NCBI GenBank assembly: GCA_015057005.1
Contig: SVFF01000012.1
Coordinates: 1-64,000 of the forward strand
DNA: 64,000 nt
Direction: 5' to 3'
Source of the DNA: Lachnospiraceae bacterium
GTDB lineage: Bacteria > Bacillota > Clostridia > Lachnospirales > Lachnospiraceae
Shown here: piece after piece, positions 42,837 through 51,730 of the stretch
Layout of the letters: every line of letters begins with the position of its first letter
How positions within the stretch are numbered: the stretch's first letter is position 1
Notes under the pieces: generated by a model
What the model was told of the DNA's origin: nothing
What the model saw: only the letters and a program-made list of their open reading frames with translations
Database searches by the model: none
Program-made: the position numbers and the translations under genes

Positions 42837-43790
42837 ATGAAAATAACCAGAAAAAGAGTAGCGATCGTAGGCTGCGGCCTGGTGGGAGCCACCACTGCTT
42901 TCAGTTTGGAGACCCAGGGCGTCTGCGATGAGATCATGATGATCGATATCAACGCAGAGCGTGCTGTGGGTGAGATGAGGGATCTGAAGGATTCCATCGA
43001 ATATTTGGGCCGTAATGTGAAAGTGACCACCGGCACTTATGCGGACTGTGGTGACATGGATATTATTGTTATTACCGCAGGTGCACCGCCCAAGCCGGGT
43101 CAGTCCAGACTGGATACCTTGGAAGTAGGAGCCAAGATCTGTGAGTCCATCGTTACGCCCATTATGGAGAGCGGTTTCAACGGCATCTTCATTGTGATCT
43201 CCAATCCTGTTGATATTTTGGCCCATTATGTGCAGAAGATCTCCGGCCTGCCCAAGAATCAGGTCATCGGCACCGGTACCGCTATCGATTCCGCCCGTCT
43301 GAAGAACTTGATCGGCCAGCTGGTAAACGTGGATCCCAGAAGTGTGCACGGTTACAGCATGGGTGAGCATGGTGATTCCCAGATGGTACCTTGGTCTACC
43401 GTAACCATCGCAGGAAAGCCCTTCTATGATGTCATTGCCGACAACAAGGAACTGGTGGGTGATGTGAACCTGGACGAGTTGGTAGAGAAAACAGCCAGAG
43501 AGGGTTGGGAAATCTACAATAGAAAGGGTACCACTTATTATGGCATCGCTACAGCCTGCGCCGGTATTATCAAGGCTATTTTAAATGATGAGAACCGCAT
43601 TATTCCTGTTTCTACCCTGTTGGAGGGTGAGTACGGTGAAAAGGATGTTTACGCAGGTGTGCCTACAATTTTGAACTGCACAGGTGCTTCTGACGTACTG
43701 GAGATCCACATGACTCCTCACGAACTTGCACGATTTAAAGAGTCTGTAGCAGTGATCAGAGAGCATACAAAGAAAATCATGGATGTATAG
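42837..43790 (+). CDS. LDH/MDH-family 2-hydroxyacid dehydrogenase
   Basis: A 317-aa NAD-dependent enzyme of the L-lactate/malate dehydrogenase fold (Rossmann motif GCGLVGATTA). Catalytic residues are present: GEHGDSQ (His), the Arg in GQSRLD and DSARLKNL. The specificity position equal to Gln102 of LDH is Pro85 (APPKPGQSR), so neither classic lactate (Gln) nor malate (Arg) preference can be read. Conservatively a 2-oxoacid reductase. AGGAGG at 42823-42828 supports the ATG at 42837 over 42831. Followed by a PanE-like gene. Confidence 0.7.
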   Translation: MKITRKRVAIVGCGLVGATTAFSLETQGVCDEIMMIDINAERAVGEMRDLKDSIEYLGRNVKVTTGTYADCGDMDIIVITAGAPPKPGQSRLDTLEVGAKICESIVTPIMESGFNGIFIVISNPVDILAHYVQKISGLPKNQVIGTGTAIDSARLKNLIGQLVNVDPRSVHGYSMGEHGDSQMVPWSTVTIAGKPFYDVIADNKELVGDVNLDELVEKTAREGWEIYNRKGTTYYGIATACAGIIKAILNDENRIIPVSTLLEGEYGEKDVYAGVPTILNCTGASDVLEIHMTPHELARFKESVAVIREHTKKIMDV

Positions 43791-43901
43791 TGATGCAAAA
43801 GTCTTTGTAATCACGAAATCGTGATCTGCACAAAAGATATGAAAAGCGCCAAGGGAGCGCTGGGCAAAAGAGAAATATGAATGAAGGAGTATTCTAAACT
43901 T

Positions 43902-44918
43902 ATGAAAAGAAACGCAATTTACGGAGCCGGTTCCCTGGGCACAGTGCTGGGAGCCTACATTACGAAAAACGGCGGGCAGATCGATCTGATCAACCGCAAC
44001 AAGGCCCATGTGGCAGCACTGAAGGAAAATGGTGCCCGCATCACAGGCAAAGTGGAAATGACGGTGCCTGTGACCGCCCTTACGCCCGATGAAATGACCG
44101 GGAAGTATGACGTGATCCTGCTGATGACCAAGCAGCTGTTCAATACAGAAGTGGTGACCATGCTGAAAGAGTATCTCGCTGAAGACGGTGTGATCGTAAC
44201 CCTCCAGAACGGTATTCCCGAGCCCGGCATCGCAGAGATCGTAGGTGCCGGACATACCATGGGCTGTACCGTAGAGTGGGGCGCTACCCTTTCTGCACCC
44301 GGAGTCTGTACCCTGACCAGTGAACCGGACAGCCTTTCCTTCCATATGGGTAAGATGGAGGGGATCTCCGATGAGCAGTTTGTCATGGTAAAAGAATTGC
44401 TGGAGCTGATGTGCCCGGTACATGAAGAAGAAAACCTTCTCGGTGCCCGCTGGTCCAAACTGCTGATCAATGCCACATTTTCCGGTCTTGGTACTGTAGT
44501 AGGCGGCGTGTTCGGAGATGTTTATGAGGATAAGACTGCCCGCAAGATTGCTCTCATGTGTATGAAGGAGTGTATTGATGTGGGACATGCGGCAGGCGCG
44601 GAGTTTGCACCGGTTCAGGGCAAGGATATCACCAAGCTCTTTTATTACACCAATGCCTTAAAGAAAGCCTTTGGTTTGTTCCTGATGCCCATTGCCATGA
44701 AAAAGCACCGCAATATCGAGCCTTCCATGCTTCAGGATTTGAAGCACGGAAAGCCTTGTGAGGTGGATGCCATCAACGGCGTAGTGTGTGAATGGGGACG
44801 CAAGTGCGGCGTACCTACTCCTGTTAACGACCGCATTGTGGAAGTGATCAAAAAGGAACAAAGCGGCGAACTGAAATTGGAGAAGCGTAATATTAATCTA
44901 TTTACAGATCTGCTGTAA
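43902..44918 (+). CDS. Ketopantoate reductase family (PanE/ApbA)
   Basis: A 338-aa NADPH-dependent ketoreductase fold protein: GAGSLGTVLGAYI (nucleotide site), VILLMTKQL, TLQNGIPEPGIA, and the C-terminal WSKLLINATFSGL (catalytic Lys-Asn). Could reduce 2-ketopantoate or another 2-oxoacid. No other pan genes are present. An ATG at 43881 is an alternative start. AAGGAG at 43884 sits rather far (12 nt) from 43902. Likely co-transcribed with the LDH-like gene 111 nt upstream. Confidence 0.75.
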   Translation: MKRNAIYGAGSLGTVLGAYITKNGGQIDLINRNKAHVAALKENGARITGKVEMTVPVTALTPDEMTGKYDVILLMTKQLFNTEVVTMLKEYLAEDGVIVTLQNGIPEPGIAEIVGAGHTMGCTVEWGATLSAPGVCTLTSEPDSLSFHMGKMEGISDEQFVMVKELLELMCPVHEEENLLGARWSKLLINATFSGLGTVVGGVFGDVYEDKTARKIALMCMKECIDVGHAAGAEFAPVQGKDITKLFYYTNALKKAFGLFLMPIAMKKHRNIEPSMLQDLKHGKPCEVDAINGVVCEWGRKCGVPTPVNDRIVEVIKKEQSGELKLEKRNINLFTDLL

Positions 44919-44955
44919 GATTTCGCACAAAATAAATAAATCCAGGAAAGATTCC

Positions 44956-45003
44956 TGTCCTGTATTTGTCGATATTGACGACAGTACGGGGCAGGAGTTT
45001 TTT
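44956..45003 (+). terminator. Intrinsic terminator after the PanE-like gene
   Basis: An interrupted long stem around 44956-44996 followed by seven T. It separates the LDH-like/PanE-like genes from the malate-fumarate run. Confidence 0.75.
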
Positions 45004-45039
45004 TGAGCAGAGGAATGAAAAATAAACTGCAAATATCTG

Positions 45040-45068
45040 TTGCAAAATGAGTCTAAAAAGCATATAAT
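45040..45068 (+). promoter_or_regulatory. Promoter of the malate-Hdr-Flx-Frd operon
   Basis: TTGCAA (45040-45045) and a perfect TATAAT (45063-45068) separated by 17 bp. The expected transcript start is about 65 nt before the mdh ATG. Confidence 0.65.
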
Positions 45069-45140
45069 TGGAAATGATGCAATTTATGTTTTTTTTGTAG
45101 TGTGTTAAAAAATAAACAATCAAGAAAGGGAACAAAGCGC

Positions 45141-46088
45141 ATGAGTAGAAAAATTACTATCATCGGCGCAGGAAGTGTAGGCGCAACTATCGCATACACA
45201 TTGTCTCAGGATAACATCGCATCTGAAATCGTGTTGATCGATATAAACAAAGCTAAGGTTGAGGGTGAAGTTATGGACATCATCCAGGGTACCTGCTTTA
45301 GAGATCCCATTTCGATCATTGCGGGAGATTATGAAGATGCGAAGGATTCTGACATTGTCATTATTACTTCCGGCGTAGCACGTAAGCCCGGTCAGTCCAG
45401 ACTTGAGCTGGCTCAGACCAATGTGAACATTATCAAGTCCATTACCCCCCAGATCGTAGCTGTGGCGCCCAATGCGATGTACATTATCGTAAGCAATCCT
45501 GTGGATATTCTTACACATGTATTTACCAAGATTTCCGGTATCCCTGAGAATCAGATCATCGGTTCCGGTACCATGCTTGATACTGCAAGACTCCGCTGCG
45601 GCATTGCTGAGCACTTTAATGTAGCCCAGTCCAATGTACATGCTTACGTATTCGGCGAGCACGGTGACAGCTCTTTTATTCCCTGGAGTAAGGCAACCAT
45701 TTCCGTGGTTCCTGTGGATGAGTATGAGCAGACCATGGAGAAGAGTGGTCTGGATGTAGATCCTATCGACAAGGAAGCAATGCTTCAGTATGTACAGAAG
45801 TCCGGCGGCAAGATCATTGCCAATAAGGGTGCTACCTTCTATGCGGTATCTTCCTCCGTTTGCAAGATCTGCAATATCCTGCTGGCTTCCACAGACACCC
45901 TGAGCACCGTTTCCACCATGATGCACGGTGAGTACGGCATCGAAGATGTGTGCCTGAGCACATTAGTATTGATCGGTCCCAACGGCGTTCAGCGCAGAAT
46001 TGAAGTAAGCCTGACTGATGAGGAAGTGGCACTGCTTCACAAGAGCGCAGATACCTTAAAGGATATTATTTCTCAGCTTGAGATTTAA
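45141..46088 (+). CDS. mdh: LDH-fold malate dehydrogenase
   Basis: A 315-aa enzyme with the LDH/MDH fold (GAGSVGATIA). Active-site His174 in GEHGDSS, the substrate-binding Arg in GQSRLE, and DTARLRCG. At the position of Gln102 of Bacillus LDH there is Arg81 (VARKPGQSR). This is the residue that switches LDH to malate dehydrogenase in classic mutagenesis, so oxaloacetate is the expected substrate. First gene of the run that goes on to Hdr-Flx, fumarate reductase and fumarase. It has a 28-nt gap to hdrB. GAAAGGG precedes the ATG. Could be called LDH by automated annotation. Confidence 0.75.
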   Translation: MSRKITIIGAGSVGATIAYTLSQDNIASEIVLIDINKAKVEGEVMDIIQGTCFRDPISIIAGDYEDAKDSDIVIITSGVARKPGQSRLELAQTNVNIIKSITPQIVAVAPNAMYIIVSNPVDILTHVFTKISGIPENQIIGSGTMLDTARLRCGIAEHFNVAQSNVHAYVFGEHGDSSFIPWSKATISVVPVDEYEQTMEKSGLDVDPIDKEAMLQYVQKSGGKIIANKGATFYAVSSSVCKICNILLASTDTLSTVSTMMHGEYGIEDVCLSTLVLIGPNGVQRRIEVSLTDEEVALLHKSADTLKDIISQLEI

Positions 46089-46116
46089 AACTATAAAAAA
46101 GGAGAAGGGATGAGTT

Positions 46117-46905
46117 ATGAAGTATACTTATTATCCGGGATGTACCTTAAGAACTAAGGCCAAAGACCTGGATGCCTATGCGAGAGCTTCTGCAAAGGCA
46201 TTGGGTTTTGAGCTGGAAGAGGTAGAAAACTGGCAGTGCTGCGGCGGCGTATTTCCTTTGGGAACTGACGAAATCGCAACAAAGCTTTCCTCTGTCCGCG
46301 TTCTGAACGAGGCAAAGGAAAAGGGCCAGGATTTAGTTACTCTCTGCTCTGCATGCCATCACGTGATCAAGCGTGTGAACAACGACATGAAGAACAACGA
46401 GGACATCCGCACCAGAGCCAACAACTACATGCAGCTGGATACCCCCTATGCAGGAGAGACCAACGTGCTTCACTTCCTGGAAGTGCTGCGCGACAAGATT
46501 GGTTTTGATGAGTTAAAGAAGAGGGTGGTAAATCCTCTGACCGGCAAGAAGATCGGCGCTTACTACGGCTGCCTCTTACTTCGCCCCGGTAAGGTTCTTG
46601 GATTTGACAATCCTGAGAATCCCACCATTATCGAAGATTTTATCCGCGCAATCGGAGCGACCCCCGTGGTTTATCCTTACCGCAATGAGTGCTGCGGCGG
46701 ATACGTATCCCTGCGCGAAAAAGAAATGGCAAAGAATATGTGTGATAAGATCAAGGAAAGTGCTGCAGGCTTCGGCGCAGAGATGCTGATCACAGCATGC
46801 CCTCTGTGCATGTACAACCTGAACAAGAGCTCTGAGGCAGATCTTCCTGTTTACTATTTCACAGAATTACTTGCCGAAGCACTTGGAGTAAAGGAGGAGG
46901 TATAG
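46117..46905 (+). CDS. hdrB: HdrB-like heterodisulfide reductase subunit
   Basis: A 262-aa protein with two CCG domains: YYPGCTLRT/WQCCGGVFP/LCSACHH in the N half and YYGCLLLRPG/NECCGGYVS/ACPLCMYNL in the C half. In archaeal HdrB these Cys hold the noncubane [4Fe-4S] clusters where heterodisulfide is reduced. It has no coenzyme M or B context here, so its acceptor is different. It begins the Hdr-Flx part of the operon. Confidence 0.9.
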   Translation: MKYTYYPGCTLRTKAKDLDAYARASAKALGFELEEVENWQCCGGVFPLGTDEIATKLSSVRVLNEAKEKGQDLVTLCSACHHVIKRVNNDMKNNEDIRTRANNYMQLDTPYAGETNVLHFLEVLRDKIGFDELKKRVVNPLTGKKIGAYYGCLLLRPGKVLGFDNPENPTIIEDFIRAIGATPVVYPYRNECCGGYVSLREKEMAKNMCDKIKESAAGFGAEMLITACPLCMYNLNKSSEADLPVYYFTELLAEALGVKEEV

Positions 46906-46907
46906 TA

Positions 46908-47297
46908 ATGAGCAACGCAAAGAATCAGGCTGAAAAAGTCAAAGAGATCAGCGGCGTGAATCCGTTGAAATGTATGAAGTGCGGCAAATGTTCTGCTACC
47001 TGCCCTGCTTTCAACGAGATGGACATCAAGCCCCACCAGTTCGTATCTTATGTACAGAACGGTGACATTGAAGCTCTGGCAAATTCCAAGTCTCTCTGGA
47101 AATGCCTTTCCTGCTTCGCTTGTATCGAGCGCTGCCCCAGAAATGTAGAGCCCGGCAAGCTGATCGATGCTGCAAGACAGGTTGTAGTCCGTACCAAAGG
47201 TCAGACAGGTCTGGCTCCCGAGGAGATTCCCGAACTGTTAGATCCCGAAGTTCCCCAGCAGCTGCTTGTCAGTGCATTCAGAAGATACAGGAGGTAA
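46908..47297 (+). CDS. hdrC: HdrC-like iron-sulfur subunit
   Basis: A 129-aa dicluster ferredoxin with CMKCGKCSATCPAF and CLSCFACIERCPRN, two [4Fe-4S] sites linking HdrA to HdrB. Starts 2 nt after hdrB. Length and layout match HdrC. Confidence 0.9.
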   Translation: MSNAKNQAEKVKEISGVNPLKCMKCGKCSATCPAFNEMDIKPHQFVSYVQNGDIEALANSKSLWKCLSCFACIERCPRNVEPGKLIDAARQVVVRTKGQTGLAPEEIPELLDPEVPQQLLVSAFRRYRR

Positions 47298-47303
47298 GTC
47301 GCA

Positions 47304-49292
47304 ATGCAAAGAATAGGCGTATTTGTCTGCCACTGCGGTAGTAATATTGCGGCTACGGTAGACGTTAAAAAAGTAGTAGAAATGGTTCAGATGGAACCCG
47401 GCGTTGTCCATGCAGAGGATTACCAGTATATGTGTTCCGAGGCTGGTCAGGCCAAGATTGCAGCAGCAATCCAGGAGAAGAAGCTGACAGGTATTGTTGT
47501 CTGCTCCTGTTCTCCCCGTATGCATGAGACCACTTTCCGTACAGCAGCACAGAGAGCAGGTCTGAATCCTTACATGGTTGAAATTGCCAACATCCGTGAG
47601 CACTGTTCCTGGATCCACAAGGATATGGAAGAGGCTACCAAGAAGGCAGTTATCCTTGCAAGAGCAGCTATCGCAAAAGTTAATTTAAATACTCCCTTAA
47701 AGCCCGGTGAGAGCCGCGTAACAAAGAGAGCGCTGATCATCGGCGGCGGTATCGCAGGTATCCAGACTGCTCTGGATATTGCAGATGCAGGCTATGAGGT
47801 TGACATCGTAGAGAAGACTCCCAGTATCGGCGGAAGAATGTCCCAGTTAGACAAGACCTTCCCTACCCTGGACTGTTCCGCATGTATCCTCACCCCCAAG
47901 ATGGTAGAGGCTGCAGCTCATGAGAAGATCAACATCTATACATATAGTGAAGTTGAGAAGGTTTCCGGTTTCGTGGGCGACTTTACCGTTGACATCAGAA
48001 AGAAAGCAAGAAGTGTTGATTCCAGCAAGTGTACCGGTTGTGGTGTCTGCCAGGAGAAATGTCCTTCCAAGAAGGCTCCCAGCGAGTTCAACCGCGGCTT
48101 AAATACCAGAAGTGCGATCTACACTCCTTTCGCACAGGCTATCCCCAATGTGCCTGTTATCGACCGTGAAAATTGTATCAAGTTCAAGACCGGCAAGTGC
48201 GGTATCTGTGCTAAGGTATGTCAGGCCGGCGCTATCGATTACGAGCAGCAGGACGAGATCATTACCGAGAAGTACGGTGCAATCGTTGTAGCAACCGGTT
48301 TCGATACCATCAAGCTGGATAACTACGACGAGTACGCATACAACCAGAGCAAGGATGTTATCACTTCCTTAGAACTGGAGCGTATCATGAACGCAGCAGG
48401 ACCTACCAAGGGCCACTTAGAGCGTCTCTCCGACGGTAAGCACCCTCATGAGATCGTATTCATCCAGTGTGTAGGCAGCCGTTGCTCCGACGACAGAGGT
48501 AAGAGCTACTGCTCCAAGATCTGCTGTATGTACACCGCTAAGCATGCAATGCTGATCCGTGACAAGTATCCCGATGTAAACGTAACCGTATTCTACATCG
48601 ACGTTCGTACTCCCGGTAAGAACTTCGATGAGTTCTACAGAAGAGCAGTGGAAGAGTATGGCGTAAACTACATCAAGGGTCAGGTTGGTAAGGTTATCCC
48701 TCAGCCCGACGGAAAACTCTTGGTTCAGGGTTCCGACCTGCTTGACAACAAGCAGATCCTGAAGGAGGCTGACATGGTTGTTCTTGCAACCGCTATCGAG
48801 CCCGAAGCTTCCGTAAGAAAGATCGCTACCATGCTTACCGCAAGTATCGACACCAACAACTTCCTGACTGAAGCACATCCCAAGCTTCGTCCCGTAGAGT
48901 CTCCCACCGCAGGCGTATTCTTATCCGGTGTCTGCCAGGGACCTAAGGATATTCCCGAGACCGTTTCCCAGGCAGGTGCGGCAGCAGTTAAGGCAATCGG
49001 CCTGTTAGCTAAGGATAAGCTGATGACCAACCCTTGTACTGCAAAGGCTGACGAGCTTCTGTGTAACGGATGTTCCACTTGTGCTAACGTATGTCCTTAC
49101 GGTGCGATTTCCTACGAAGATGTACAGGTCAACGACCACGGCATCCGTGAAGTACGCCGTATCGCAGTTGTAAACAACGCTCTGTGTCAGGGCTGTGGTG
49201 CTTGTACCGTAGCATGTCCTTCCGGCGCTATGGATTTACAGGGCTTCTCTAACAGACAGATTATAGCGGAGGTAGATGCAATATGTCGTTAA
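47304..49292 (+). CDS. hdrA: HdrA-like flavin iron-sulfur subunit
   Basis: A 662-aa electron-bifurcating-type subunit. An FAD-binding GGGIAGIQTALDIADAGYEV region follows the N-terminal Cys part (VFVCHCGSNI, CSCSPRM). The domain with LDCSACILTPKMVE and CTGCGVCQEKC/CGICAKVCQAG motifs, then two C-terminal ferredoxin sites (CNGCSTCANVCPYG and CQGCGACTVACPSG), is as in archaeal HdrA. HdrA is the site of flavin-based bifurcation in characterised complexes. It overlaps the next gene by 10 nt. Confidence 0.9.
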   Translation: MQRIGVFVCHCGSNIAATVDVKKVVEMVQMEPGVVHAEDYQYMCSEAGQAKIAAAIQEKKLTGIVVCSCSPRMHETTFRTAAQRAGLNPYMVEIANIREHCSWIHKDMEEATKKAVILARAAIAKVNLNTPLKPGESRVTKRALIIGGGIAGIQTALDIADAGYEVDIVEKTPSIGGRMSQLDKTFPTLDCSACILTPKMVEAAAHEKINIYTYSEVEKVSGFVGDFTVDIRKKARSVDSSKCTGCGVCQEKCPSKKAPSEFNRGLNTRSAIYTPFAQAIPNVPVIDRENCIKFKTGKCGICAKVCQAGAIDYEQQDEIITEKYGAIVVATGFDTIKLDNYDEYAYNQSKDVITSLELERIMNAAGPTKGHLERLSDGKHPHEIVFIQCVGSRCSDDRGKSYCSKICCMYTAKHAMLIRDKYPDVNVTVFYIDVRTPGKNFDEFYRRAVEEYGVNYIKGQVGKVIPQPDGKLLVQGSDLLDNKQILKEADMVVLATAIEPEASVRKIATMLTASIDTNNFLTEAHPKLRPVESPTAGVFLSGVCQGPKDIPETVSQAGAAAVKAIGLLAKDKLMTNPCTAKADELLCNGCSTCANVCPYGAISYEDVQVNDHGIREVRRIAVVNNALCQGCGACTVACPSGAMDLQGFSNRQIIAEVDAICR

Positions 49293-49723
49293 CAAATGAA
49301 GAATTCAGACCGAAGATTGTAGCGTTCTGCTGTAACTGGTGTAGTTATGCAGGTGCTGACCTGGCAGGAAGCAGCCGTCTGGCTTACCCTGCCGATGTAA
49401 AGATTATTCGTGTACCTTGTTCCTGTCGTGTCAACCCTATGTTCATCTTAAGAGCATTTGAAAAGGGCGCTGACGGTGTTATCCTCTGCGGATGTCACCC
49501 CGGCGACTGCCACTACAGCACAGGTAACTACTATGCAAGAAGACGTATGACCCTTCTGTTCTCCATGCTGGATTACATCGGTGTTGAGAACGGCCGTACC
49601 CGTGTAGAATGGGTATCCGCAGCAGAAGGTGTTAAGTTCTCTCAGACCATGAACGAATTTGTAGAAAAGATTCATTCTCTTGGTAAGAATGTAAGATTGG
49701 GGGATTTGAGATGCAGGAATTAA
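49283..49723 (+). CDS. flxD: MvhD/FlxD-like iron-sulfur subunit
   Basis: A 146-aa protein of the MvhD/hydrogenase delta family: FCCNWCSYAGADLAG, RVPCSCRVNP and ILCGCHPGDCHY give the [2Fe-2S] Cys set. It connects an electron input module to HdrA. No hydrogenase is present, so the input is the NAD(P)H subunit downstream. It overlaps both neighbours (10 and 13 nt), implying coupled translation. Confidence 0.85.
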   Translation: MSLTNEEFRPKIVAFCCNWCSYAGADLAGSSRLAYPADVKIIRVPCSCRVNPMFILRAFEKGADGVILCGCHPGDCHYSTGNYYARRRMTLLFSMLDYIGVENGRTRVEWVSAAEGVKFSQTMNEFVEKIHSLGKNVRLGDLRCRN

Positions 49724-50682
49724 TCAGTCGTGCAAAAGAACTTCTGGAAAACGGCACAGTTGCCCGTGTTCTTGGCTGGAAAGCAGGCGATCTTCCTTAC
49801 AATCCTGAACCCGCTTTCTTTACCCAGGCAGAAGAACTGAAGGATTTTGTGTACAATGGTTTTTGCGGCGCCAACCTGAGCAAATACATGATCGAAGCTT
49901 CCAAGCTGGAAGGCAAGACTCTTGTTTGCTTAAAGCCGTGTGATACTTACAGCTTCAACCAGCTCATCAAAGAGCACCGTGTAGACCGTGAGAAGGCTTA
50001 CATCGTAGGCGTTGGCTGTAAGGGTAAATTGGATATTGAAAAGGCCAAAAAGCTTGGCATCAAGGGTATTGAGAGCGTATCCGGTGCAGAGATGACCGAT
50101 GATACCGATACCCTGACCTTCCAGACCATCTATGGCGAGAAGACCTGTGCATATGCAGATGTTATGCTGGAGCGCTGCCATGTATGTAAGGGCAAGGACC
50201 ATATGGTATATGACGAGCTGATCGGCCAGTCCAAAGATACCAAGGATGCAGAGCGTTTTGCTGAGGTTGAGAGAATCGAAGCAATGTCTCCCGAAGAGAA
50301 ATTCGCTTTCTTCCAGAAGGAGTTAAGCAAGTGTATCCGTTGTAATGCATGCCGTAACGTATGTCCCGCATGCAGCTGCCGCAAGTGCGTATTCGACAGC
50401 AACAAGTTCGACAGTGCACAGAAGGCAAACACCGATTCCTTCGAGGAAAAGATGTTCCATATTATCCGTGCCTTCCACGTAGCAGGCAGATGTACCGACT
50501 GCGGCGAGTGCAGCAGAGTATGTCCTCAGGGCATTCCTCTCCACCTGTTCAACCGCAAGTTCATCAAGGATATCAACGAGTTATACGGTGAGTATCAGGC
50601 AGGTGCCGACACTGAGTCCAAGGCTCCTCTGACCAACTTCACCTTCGACGATGCAGAACCCAGCATCGTAACAAAACGGTAA
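49711..50682 (+). CDS. flxC: FlxC-like iron-sulfur subunit
   Basis: A 323-aa protein. The N half is an F420-hydrogenase/coenzyme-reductase-beta-like domain (CLKPCDTYSFNQLIKEHRVDREKAYIVGVGC). The C half has two ferredoxin-type sites, CIRCNACRNVCPACSC and CTDCGECSRVCPQG. It resembles FlxC of the bacterial Flx-Hdr complexes. Starts inside the end of flxD. Confidence 0.75.
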   Translation: MQELISRAKELLENGTVARVLGWKAGDLPYNPEPAFFTQAEELKDFVYNGFCGANLSKYMIEASKLEGKTLVCLKPCDTYSFNQLIKEHRVDREKAYIVGVGCKGKLDIEKAKKLGIKGIESVSGAEMTDDTDTLTFQTIYGEKTCAYADVMLERCHVCKGKDHMVYDELIGQSKDTKDAERFAEVERIEAMSPEEKFAFFQKELSKCIRCNACRNVCPACSCRKCVFDSNKFDSAQKANTDSFEEKMFHIIRAFHVAGRCTDCGECSRVCPQGIPLHLFNRKFIKDINELYGEYQAGADTESKAPLTNFTFDDAEPSIVTKR

Positions 50683-50698
50683 AGAAAGGAATAAATGT

Positions 50699-51730
50699 AT
50701 GTATAAGATAGCAAAAGGAAATCTGTCGGCATTATTCCAGTTAATTGCCGGAGAGAGAGAATTATATGTACCCGTTAATAACGGCGGTCAGGTAAACTTC
50801 GCAGCATGGACCGAGGATGCACAGGTGGATCTGGACACCTTAAAGAGTGTTAAGTCCCCTAAAGATGCTTTCTTCCCTCAGAGCGAGAACCTGTATACTT
50901 GTTACAGAGACGGTAAGAAGATCAAGATCGAGCCCGAAGAGCTCCAGAACCAGAATTTCGTTGTTTTCGGTATGAAGGCATGCGACGTTAAGGGTGTGGA
51001 AGTACTGGACAAAGTATTCCTGACCGACCCCGTAGATACCTTCTACGCAGCGAGACGCGCACACGGCACCATCGTTGCCATGGCATGTCACGAGCCCGAG
51101 GAGACCTGTTTCTGTAAGGTATTCGGTATCGACTGCGCTAACCCTGTAGCTGACGTTGCTACCTGGATGGTAGAGGGCGAGCTGTACTGGAAGGCTCTCA
51201 CCGAGAAGGGTGAGGCTCTGACTACAGCAGTAGCTTCCTTACTGACTGACGCTGACGAGGCAAAGGTAGAGGCTGAGCAGGCTGCTATCCGTGCTATCGT
51301 TGAGAAGCTTCCTTACTCCGACCTCTCCTTAGAAGGCTGGAACGGCGATGTGCTCACCGAGAAGTTCAACTCTCCCGTTTGGGAAGAATTATACAAGCCC
51401 TGTCTGGCATGCGGCACATGTACTTTCGTTTGCCCTACCTGTCAGTGCTATGACATCAAGGACTATGATACAGGACACGGCGTGCAGCGTTACCGCTGCT
51501 GGGATTCCTGTATGTACTCCGACTTCACCATGATGGCTCACGGCAACAACCGTACCAGCCAGCTGCAGAGATTCCGTCAGAGATTCATGCACAAGTTAGT
51601 ATACTTCCCTGCAAATAACGACGGTATGTACTCCTGCGTAGGCTGTGGCCGCTGCGTGGAGAAGTGTCCTTCATCCTTAAATATTGTGAAGGTTGTAAAG
51701 GCTTTTGAGAAACAGGGAGGTGACCAGTAA
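50699..51730 (+). CDS. flxB: FlxB-like ferredoxin-type subunit
   Basis: A 343-aa protein resembling the AsrA/hydrogenase-beta type. N-terminal domain (NQNFVVFGMKACDVKGVEVLD) and two [4Fe-4S] motifs near the C terminus (CLACGTCTFVCPTCQC and CVGCGRCVEKCPSS). In Flx complexes this subunit carries electrons between FlxA and FlxC/D. The stop and the next start share bases (TAATG). Confidence 0.75.
   Translation: MYKIAKGNLSALFQLIAGERELYVPVNNGGQVNFAAWTEDAQVDLDTLKSVKSPKDAFFPQSENLYTCYRDGKKIKIEPEELQNQNFVVFGMKACDVKGVEVLDKVFLTDPVDTFYAARRAHGTIVAMACHEPEETCFCKVFGIDCANPVADVATWMVEGELYWKALTEKGEALTTAVASLLTDADEAKVEAEQAAIRAIVEKLPYSDLSLEGWNGDVLTEKFNSPVWEELYKPCLACGTCTFVCPTCQCYDIKDYDTGHGVQRYRCWDSCMYSDFTMMAHGNNRTSQLQRFRQRFMHKLVYFPANNDGMYSCVGCGRCVEKCPSSLNIVKVVKAFEKQGGDQ

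Noticed and set aside
42622..42840. Protein-coding genes in both strands of the tandem repeats
   Set aside because: The open frames follow the repeat period, lack ribosome sites and resemble no family.
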